From assembly GCF_036250755.1 (NCBI RefSeq), contig NZ_CP109583.1, positions 5,022,001-5,086,000 of the forward strand: a stretch of DNA of 64,000 nt, given 5' to 3'. Shown here piece after piece: positions 58,609 to 64,000 of this stretch (its first letter is position 1; each line of letters starts with the position of its first letter). The position numbers and the translations under genes are program-made. The notes beneath the pieces were generated by a model. That model made no database searches. It worked only from the letters and a program-made list of their open reading frames with translations, and had not been told where the DNA came from. Origin of the DNA: Streptomyces uncialis. Its GTDB lineage: Bacteria > Actinomycetota > Actinomycetes > Streptomycetales > Streptomycetaceae.

Positions 58609-59781
58609 GTGGTGGACGGGCACGGAAGCGGCGGGAGACGGCGCGTGGGGCACGGAGGCGGGCCGACCGGTGACGGGCGTCCGGAACCGGGCGGCCCGCT
58701 GTCCGGCCGTCATCGCCGTACCCGCCGCGCCCGGAGTTTCAGCAGGGTGCTGCCCTGGCTGCTGATCGTGGCGGGCGTGGTCTACGACGAGCTGACCCCC
58801 GTCCGCTACACCGCCGCCCCGCTCTTCGCCGCCGCCCCGCTCGCCGCCGCGCCCTTCTACGGCCGCCGCGGCACCCTGCTGACCGGGGCCGCGGCCTGTC
58901 TCGCCGCGTTCGGGATGCGCGCGGAGGACGGGGTCGCCCGGAGCGAGTCGCTCACCGACATCGCGACGATCGTCACCGTCTCCGCGCTCGCCCTCGCCAT
59001 CAACCGGCTCTCCCGCCGCAGCGACGCCAAGCTCGCGACCGCCCGGGAGATCGCCGAGGCCGCCCAGCGCGCCGTCCTCCCGGAGCCCGCCGACCGGATC
59101 GGCGGGCTCGACATCGCCGCCCACTACGAGGCCGCGCAGGCCGGCGCGGCGATCGGGGGAGACCTGTACGCCGTCCAGGACACGCCGTACGGAGTGCGGC
59201 TGGTGCTCGGTGACGTACGGGGCAAGGGGATGGGCGCGGTCGCCGCGGTCGCCGTCCTCATCGGGGCCTTCCGTGAGGCGGCCGAGCAGGAGAGCACCCT
59301 GGAGGCGGTCGCCCAGCGGCTGGAGCGGGCGCTCGCCAGGGAGGGGCTGCGGCGCCGGGGCGTGGACGACGAGGAGGGGTTCACCACCGCCGTCCTCGCC
59401 GAACTCCCGCACGGCGAGGAGCTGCTGCGGACCCTCAACCGCGGACATCCGCCGCCCCTGCTGCTCGCCCCGGACGGGGGACTCACCGTCCTCGAACCGG
59501 GCCGCTTCGCCCTTCCGCTCGGGATGGCCGACCTCGGGAGCTGGCCCGACGAGACCGACGAGACGGGCTTCCCGGCGGGCTCGACGCTGTTCGTCCACAG
59601 CGACGGACTGTCCGAGGCCCGCGACCGGCACGGCGTGTTCTTCGACCCGGCGGCATGGCTGCGCGGTCGGACCTTCGGCGGACCCGACGCCCTGCTCACC
59701 GCCGTCACCGCCGGGGTCGTCACCCACACGGGCGATGGCACCAGCGACGACATGGCCCTGCTGGCCGTCCGCAGGCCCTGA
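58609..59781 (+). CDS. SpoIIE/RsbU-type PP2C serine phosphatase with membrane domain
   Basis: 390 residues. The first 130 hold an Arg/Gly-rich start and three or four hydrophobic helices (VLPWLLIVAGVVYDELTPV, APLFAAAPLAAAPFYG, DIATIVTVSALALAI). The PP2C phosphatase domain follows: AEAAQRAVLPEPADRIGGLD, AAIGGDLYAVQDTPYGVRLV, LGDVRGKGMGAVAAVAVLI with the metal Asp residues (GGD and GDV), TLNRGHPPPLLL, LFVHSDGLSEARDR, and DDMALLAVRR at the end. It should dephosphorylate anti-sigma antagonists in a partner-switching cascade; no partner gene is adjacent. GTG codons at 58609 and 58612 are both possible after GGAGGGA. Confidence 0.85.
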   Translation: MVDGHGSGGRRRVGHGGGPTGDGRPEPGGPLSGRHRRTRRARSFSRVLPWLLIVAGVVYDELTPVRYTAAPLFAAAPLAAAPFYGRRGTLLTGAAACLAAFGMRAEDGVARSESLTDIATIVTVSALALAINRLSRRSDAKLATAREIAEAAQRAVLPEPADRIGGLDIAAHYEAAQAGAAIGGDLYAVQDTPYGVRLVLGDVRGKGMGAVAAVAVLIGAFREAAEQESTLEAVAQRLERALAREGLRRRGVDDEEGFTTAVLAELPHGEELLRTLNRGHPPPLLLAPDGGLTVLEPGRFALPLGMADLGSWPDETDETGFPAGSTLFVHSDGLSEARDRHGVFFDPAAWLRGRTFGGPDALLTAVTAGVVTHTGDGTSDDMALLAVRRP

Positions 59782-60289
59782 CGGACCCTCCAGGGGACTT
59801 CAAAGGCCCCCGGAACTCTCCAGGGGACTCCAAAGGCCCCCCCGGAACTCTCCAGGACGCGGGATCGCGTACGAGAACGTGCGGAGCGGTCGGATCGGGT
59901 GCGGTCGCGCGGGGGTGCGTGGTGCGGGGTGCGTGCTGCGTGGTGCGTAGTGCGGGGTGCGCGGCCGGCCGGGCGGGGGGCGGAGGGGCCGGGCGCGGGC
60001 CCGTCCATCGGCGGGGGCGGCCTCGCGCGCCGTCCCGCCCCCGCCCCTGCGTCACCCCGCCCGCGCGCCCCCTCACACGCCGTAGCCGCCCCCTCCCGTT
60101 CGTATAACAACTGAGCAACCATCAATGTGACGTCGGCATGAAAGGGAATACCGACATGCCGTCAACTCGCCCCGTTCCGCCCGCCCGTGTCCCGATAAGT
60201 CCTGGCCAACGGCGTTAACGATCAGTCGGAAGCGCTTGGAATCCGGCCCCCAGGTCTATTAACGTTCGATAACGCAGCGCGGTCGTCCC
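59782..60289. other. Intergenic segment with short repeats and promoter-like DNA
   Basis: At 59795-59856 the word GGAACTCTCCAGG and CCAAAGGCCCCC recur. At 59915-59965 there are imperfect GGTGCG repeats. A hairpin GTCGGCAT/ATGCCGAC-like pair lies near 60131-60160. No gene is supported; the riboswitch promoter should lie near 60180-60285. Confidence 0.5.
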
Positions 60290-60452
60290 AGCCGTCACAA
60301 GAGACGGCTCCGCGCGCACGCGCCGAATTCCGCAAGGGAACCGGGGAACCATTCCTTGGGGTGAATCGGACATCCTTCATGTGAAGGACGTCCGTAGGAG
60401 ACCTTCCTGCTCCGAACCCGTCAGCTAACCCGGTAGGCGAGAAGGAAGGAAA
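60290..60452 (+). ncRNA. c-di-AMP (ydaO/yuaA) riboswitch
   Basis: The segment carries the conserved blocks of the actinobacterial ydaO class: GCCGAATTCCGCAAGGGAAC, CGGGGAACCATTCCTTGGGG, TGAATCGG, a variable stem (ACATCCTTCATGTGAAGGAC), GTAGGAGACC, CCGAACCCGTCAGCTAACCC and GGTAGGCGAGAAGGA. It ends just before the AAGGAG ribosome site of the peptidase gene. Known role: c-di-AMP binding turns off wall-hydrolase genes. Confidence 0.85.
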
Positions 60453-60465
60453 GGAGTACGCCTCA

Positions 60466-61578
60466 GTGGCGTCAAACCGGCCTGCCCCCGAACCTCTCTA
60501 CGCGCCTAAACCGACGGTGGACGGGCCTCACGCTTCCTCCCACGGGCAGGTGTTCGGCCCCGCGGTCACCGACGACGAGGTCCGGGAGGTCTGGAACCCG
60601 ACCGCCGAGACCGTCCGGCCGGTCCGCGGCAGGCACCGCGTGGCCAAGCAGCGCGGCGGACTCGCCCGCAGCTCCACGGTCCTCGGTGTCGGCGTCATCG
60701 CCGCCGTCGGCGCGGGCGGCATCGCCACCGCGCAGGGCGGCAAGCCCCCGATCAAGATATCGATGCCGGACCTCGGCTCGATGATGTCCGGCGACGAGAA
60801 GCCCGAGGAGCCCGGCACCGGCCCCGCGCAGCAGGCCGCCGCCCCCCTCACCAGCGCGGGCGTCACCGGCGCCGACGCCGCCGAGGGCACCACCGACGCG
60901 GGCGAGGTACTGCGCGCCCGCATCCTCCAGCAGGCCGAGCAGCAGCAGGACCAGGCCGACACCGCCGCCCGCGCCGCCGCCGAGAAGAAGGCCGCCGACC
61001 AGGCGGCCCAGGACGCGGCCGCCGCCGAGGCGGAGCTGAAGGCCAAGGCCAAGGCGGAAGCCGAGGCCAAGGCCAAGAAGGCCGAGGAGAAGGCGAAGGC
61101 CGAGGCGGAGGCCAAGCGGCTGAAGGAAGAGGCCGAGGCCAGGGCCAAGGCCGAGAAGGAGCGCCTCGAACAGCTCGCGCGCAGCTTCTCCCTCCCCCTC
61201 GCCTCGTTCACGCTGACGTCGACGTACGGCCAGTCCGGCGCCATGTGGTCGTCCGGCTCGCACACCGGCCTCGACTTCGCCGCCCCGACCGGCACCCCGC
61301 TCAAGGCCATCCACAGCGGCACCATCACCGAGGCCGGCTGGTCCGGCTCGTACGGCTACCTCACCGTGCTGACCCTCGACGACGGCACCGAGCTCCGGTA
61401 CGCCCACCAGTCGTCGATCGGTGTGAGCGTCGGTCAGAAGGTCTCCACCGGCGAGATCATCGGCCGCGTCGGCGCCACCGGCAACGTCACCGGCGCCCAC
61501 CTGCACCTTGAGGTCAAGCTGGGCAGCGGCAGCGTCGACCCCGCCGCGTACCTCCGCGGCAAGGGCCTGTCGATCTAG
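60466..61578 (+). CDS. M23-family peptidoglycan endopeptidase, riboswitch controlled
   Basis: 370 residues. A cytoplasmic N-terminus leads to a basic stretch and one hydrophobic segment (STVLGVGVIAAVGAGGIATA, about 65-85), acting as signal or anchor. A long Ala/Glu/Lys coiled coil (about 160-240; KAEAEAKAKKAEEKAKAEAE) follows. The M23 zinc peptidase domain closes the protein: SGSHTGLDFAAPTGTP with the HxxxD metal pair, and GAHLHLEVKLGSGSVDP with the second HxH. It probably cleaves peptide cross-links in peptidoglycan. GTG 60466 follows AAGGAG at the riboswitch end. Control by c-di-AMP is predicted from the leader. Confidence 0.9.
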   Translation: MASNRPAPEPLYAPKPTVDGPHASSHGQVFGPAVTDDEVREVWNPTAETVRPVRGRHRVAKQRGGLARSSTVLGVGVIAAVGAGGIATAQGGKPPIKISMPDLGSMMSGDEKPEEPGTGPAQQAAAPLTSAGVTGADAAEGTTDAGEVLRARILQQAEQQQDQADTAARAAAEKKAADQAAQDAAAAEAELKAKAKAEAEAKAKKAEEKAKAEAEAKRLKEEAEARAKAEKERLEQLARSFSLPLASFTLTSTYGQSGAMWSSGSHTGLDFAAPTGTPLKAIHSGTITEAGWSGSYGYLTVLTLDDGTELRYAHQSSIGVSVGQKVSTGEIIGRVGATGNVTGAHLHLEVKLGSGSVDPAAYLRGKGLSI

Positions 61579-61698
61579 GCGTCAACCCGCCCCCCACCGC
61601 TGGAACGCCGGCGGTCCTGACGATCACCCCCCGACGTCAGGGCCGCCGGTTCCCGTTCGCGGACGGATTCCGGCCCCTCGACGGTGTTGAGTAGGACC

Positions 61699-62643
61699 AT
61701 GACTTCCTTGCGCCCTCTCGGCTCCTCCGGGCTCGACGTATTCCCGCTCGGACTCGGCGGCAACGTCTTCGGCTGGACGGCGGACCGGTCCGACACCTTC
61801 GCCGTCCTCGACGCCTACGCCGCCGCAGGCGGCAACTTCCTCGACACCGCCGATGTCTACTCCGCCTGGGTGGACGGTCATCAGGGCGGTGAGTCCGAGA
61901 CGCTGATCGGCCAGTGGCTCGCCGCGCGCGGCAACCGCTCCGACATCGTCGTCGCCACGAAGGCCGGCTCGCACCCCGACTTCAAGGGGCTGTCCGCCGC
62001 CACCGTCAAACGCGCCGCCGACGCGTCGCTGAAGCGGCTGGACACCGACCACATCGACCTCTACTACACGCACTTCGACGATCCGACGGTCCCCGTGGAG
62101 GAGATCGTCACCGCGCTCGACGAACTGGTGCGCGCGGGCAAGGTCCGGGCCGTCGGCGCGTCCAACCTGACTGCCGAACGGCTCCAGGAGTCACTCGACT
62201 TCGCCGACCGCGAGGGCCTGACCCGGTACTCCGTGCTGCAACCGGAGTACAACCTGGTCTCCCGTGACACCTACGAGGGCCGCCTCCAGGCGGTCGCCTC
62301 CCGCTCCGGTATCGCGGCCGTCCCGTACTTCGCGCTCGCCTCGGGGTTCCTCACCGGCAAGTACCGGCCCGGTGCCACCGTGGGCAGCGCCCGTTCCGGT
62401 TCGGCCGCAGCCCATCTGGGGACCGAGCGCGGTCAGCGCGTCCTCGCCGCCCTCGACACGGTCGCGGCGGACCGGGGCGCCGAGGTCGCCACGGTCGCCC
62501 TCGCCTGGCTGGCCGCCCGCCCGACGGTCGCCGCCCCGCTCGCCAGCGCCCGCAACCCGGAACAGCTCCCCGCGCTGCTCGCCATGGCCGACCTGGAGCT
62601 CACCCCCGAGGACCTCACCCTCCTGACGGAGGCTTCCGCCTGA
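61699..62643 (+). CDS. Aldo/keto reductase
   Basis: 314 residues. NADPH-dependent oxidoreductase with a TIM-barrel fold. Signatures: LGLGGNVFGW, NFLDTADVYSAWVDG (catalytic Asp and Tyr of the family), KAGSHPDFKGLS, DLYYTHFDDPTVPVEEIVTA with the conserved H, VRAVGASNLTAERLQ, and YSVLQPEYNLVSRDTYEG. Related to the yeast Gcy/YccK-like group acting on small aldehydes and ketones; the substrate cannot be told. ATG 61699 (MTSLRPLGSSGLDV) is chosen over an in-frame GTG at 61684, although spacing to AGGA is short. Not obviously in an operon. Confidence 0.85.
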   Translation: MTSLRPLGSSGLDVFPLGLGGNVFGWTADRSDTFAVLDAYAAAGGNFLDTADVYSAWVDGHQGGESETLIGQWLAARGNRSDIVVATKAGSHPDFKGLSAATVKRAADASLKRLDTDHIDLYYTHFDDPTVPVEEIVTALDELVRAGKVRAVGASNLTAERLQESLDFADREGLTRYSVLQPEYNLVSRDTYEGRLQAVASRSGIAAVPYFALASGFLTGKYRPGATVGSARSGSAAAHLGTERGQRVLAALDTVAADRGAEVATVALAWLAARPTVAAPLASARNPEQLPALLAMADLELTPEDLTLLTEASA

Positions 62644-62689
62644 CGGCGCGTACACCGATCCGGCTGTCGTCGGTCGTCGTGAGCCGCCC

Positions 62690-64000
62690 TCAGCCGTCGT
62701 TCCGGCCCGGGGCCGCGTACGGGTTGTACGGGGCCGGGGTGCCGGAGCCGTACGGGCCGCCCTGGCCGGGCACGGGACCGGTGCCCGGCTGGACCGGCGG
62801 GTAGCCGTACCCGGGACCCGGCTGTCCGTGGGCCGGATCCGGTTGGCCGTGACCGGGCACCGGCTGTCCGTGGCCCGGGTAGCCGTACCCCTGTCCGTAC
62901 GGGGGCACCTGTCCGTACGGGGGCACCTGTCCGTACGCGGGTACCTGTCCGTAGCCGGGTGTCTGTCCGTACGCGGGCGGGTGGCCGTACGCCGCGGGGT
63001 GCGGGCCCGGGTACGGGGGCGCGTACGGGTGGGGGACGGCGGGGCGCGGTGCCGTCATCAGCGCGGCGTGCGTCAGCGCGGGGCGGGCCGCCGCCCTGCG
63101 GGCCCACATCGCGTCCAGCGACTCCTGCTCACGGATGCCGAAGTCGGCGCCCGCCCGGCCCTGTGCGCCCCGGTGCCGCAGGAACGCGAGCGCGGTGGCG
63201 TGCCGCTCGTACTCGCGGACGGCGCGGGCGGCCGGCTTGCCCCCGTGGTGGAGGGCGAAGTCCCGGGCCAGCCGCCGGGCGCGCAGCGAGCCGAGGGCGT
63301 ACGGTTCCGGCGCGGTCAGCCAGCCGGCCGCCACATACGCGGGCAGTTCGTCCCGGACGGTCCGCAGCTCGCGTTGGCGGGCCCAGACGGCCAGCCAGAT
63401 CAGCAGCCCGAACACGGGCACCATGAACGCGCCGTACACGACGAGGAAGCCGAGCCCGCCGAACACCGTCGAACCGTTCCACAGGGCGTGCAGCCCCATC
63501 GCGAGCAGCAGTCCGCCGAGGGGTGCGAGGACCCGCCACACCCGTCGCCGGGGGGCCGCCTGCGCGGCGAGGCCGAAGCCGATGCCGGTGAGCACCGTGA
63601 AGAGGGGGTGCGCGAACGGTGACATCACCACGCGGGCGAAGAAGGTCGCGACGGTGACCGAGCCGATGCCCTGGTCCCCGTACGTCTGGTCGTCGCCGAA
63701 GGCCCTGCCGAGGTAGAGGATGTTCTCGGTGAACGCGAAGCCGGTGGCCGTGACCCCGGCGATGACCACCCCGTCGACGAGCCGGGTGAACTCCCGGCGG
63801 CGGAAGAGGAAGATCAGCAGGATCGCCGCGCCCTTCGCGGTCTCCTCGACCACCGGGGCTATCACCGTCGAGCCGATGGTGTCCGCGCCGCCCGGGTCGG
63901 CGGTCGTCTCCGCGATCCACTCGGTCGCGAAGCTGTTCGCCACGATCGACATGAGGGCGGCGGCGCAGGCGCCCCAGGCGAAGCAGAAGACGACGTTCCG
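62690..64000 (-). CDS. PrsW-family intramembrane metalloprotease (5' end outside the window)
   Basis: At least 436 residues; the frame is open to the window edge at 64000, continuing upstream with RNVVFCFAWGACAAALMS, so the true start is missing. PrsW signatures: APVVEETAKGAAILL (the EExxK box), GFAFTENILYLGRAF and LLLAMGLHALWNGS (metal-binding His). PrsW proteases cleave membrane proteins; in Bacillus, an anti-sigma factor. The C-terminal third is a Pro/Gly/Tyr/Gln-rich tail (PAYGQVPPYGQVPPYGQ) encoded by near-identical DNA repeats. Likely membrane-embedded with a cytoplasmic tail. Confidence 0.85.
   Translation of the reverse strand, partial: RNVVFCFAWGACAAALMSIVANSFATEWIAETTADPGGADTIGSTVIAPVVEETAKGAAILLIFLFRRREFTRLVDGVVIAGVTATGFAFTENILYLGRAFGDDQTYGDQGIGSVTVATFFARVVMSPFAHPLFTVLTGIGFGLAAQAAPRRRVWRVLAPLGGLLLAMGLHALWNGSTVFGGLGFLVVYGAFMVPVFGLLIWLAVWARQRELRTVRDELPAYVAAGWLTAPEPYALGSLRARRLARDFALHHGGKPAARAVREYERHATALAFLRHRGAQGRAGADFGIREQESLDAMWARRAAARPALTHAALMTAPRPAVPHPYAPPYPGPHPAAYGHPPAYGQTPGYGQVPAYGQVPPYGQVPPYGQGYGYPGHGQPVPGHGQPDPAHGQPGPGYGYPPVQPGTGPVPGQGGPYGSGTPAPYNPYAAPGRNDG

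Overview
The window is chromosomal DNA of a Streptomyces-type actinomycete. Evidence: very high GC, frequent GTG starts, purine-rich ribosome sites, many secreted or membrane proteins with Pro/Gly-rich tails, XRE regulators with TPR tails, a c-di-AMP riboswitch ahead of a cell-wall peptidase, and the dcd and tRNA neighbourhoods usual for the genus. No species can be named from the sequence alone.

Layout. 0.3-11 kb: housekeeping and envelope genes (potassium channel, pterin carbinolamine dehydratase, two paralogous secreted proteins, WS/DGAT acyltransferase, membrane proteins, cation/proton antiporter, beta-propeller lipoprotein). 11.0-22.5 kb: the most striking locus. It holds a 2654-residue TPR / STAND-type ATPase / pseudokinase-like protein, a small downstream protein that shares a motif with its C-terminus, and a divergent membrane-anchored CHAT (caspase-like) protein. 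22.5-23.4 kb: intergenic repeats. 23.4-26.0 kb: two exported proteins. 26.2-27.7 kb: a Shedu-like nuclease gene with an overlapping small partner. 28.0-34.3 kb: an RHS polymorphic-toxin operon (SseB-like protein, accessory protein, RHS toxin, immunity gene). 34.4-39.5 kb: a decayed element bounded by a duplicated 3' half of tRNA-Gly(CCC). It contains an integrase remnant, three terminase 3' ends and at least five genes or gene fragments carrying a short G-P-V-[VI]-Q-x-G motif like bacterial amyloid signalling sequences. 39.5-64 kb: core genome (zinc-ribbon protein, dcd, phosphoribosyltransferase, Yip1 protein, FG-GAP protein, EtfD-like Fe-S reductase, six tRNAs in total with tRNA-Gly, metallophosphoesterase, zincin, DEAD-box helicase, two XRE regulators, SpoIIE-type phosphatase, riboswitch-controlled M23 peptidase, aldo/keto reductase, PrsW-like protease cut by the window end).

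How the parts fit. Three adjacent accessory blocks (11-22.5, 26-34.3 and 34.4-39.5 kb) are all conflict-related. The 11-22.5 kb block looks like a sensor (TPR plus STAND), a shared oligomerisation motif and two candidate outputs (a small amphipathic protein and a CHAT protease). The tRNA-Gly island carries effectors with the same style of motif but no sensor. That the 11-22.5 kb genes form one system is inference from motifs and neighbourhood. A composite GC-rich intergenic repeat (positions 1, 8.0, 22.6-23.3 and 42.5-42.9 kb) is scattered through the window and is probably a genome-wide family.
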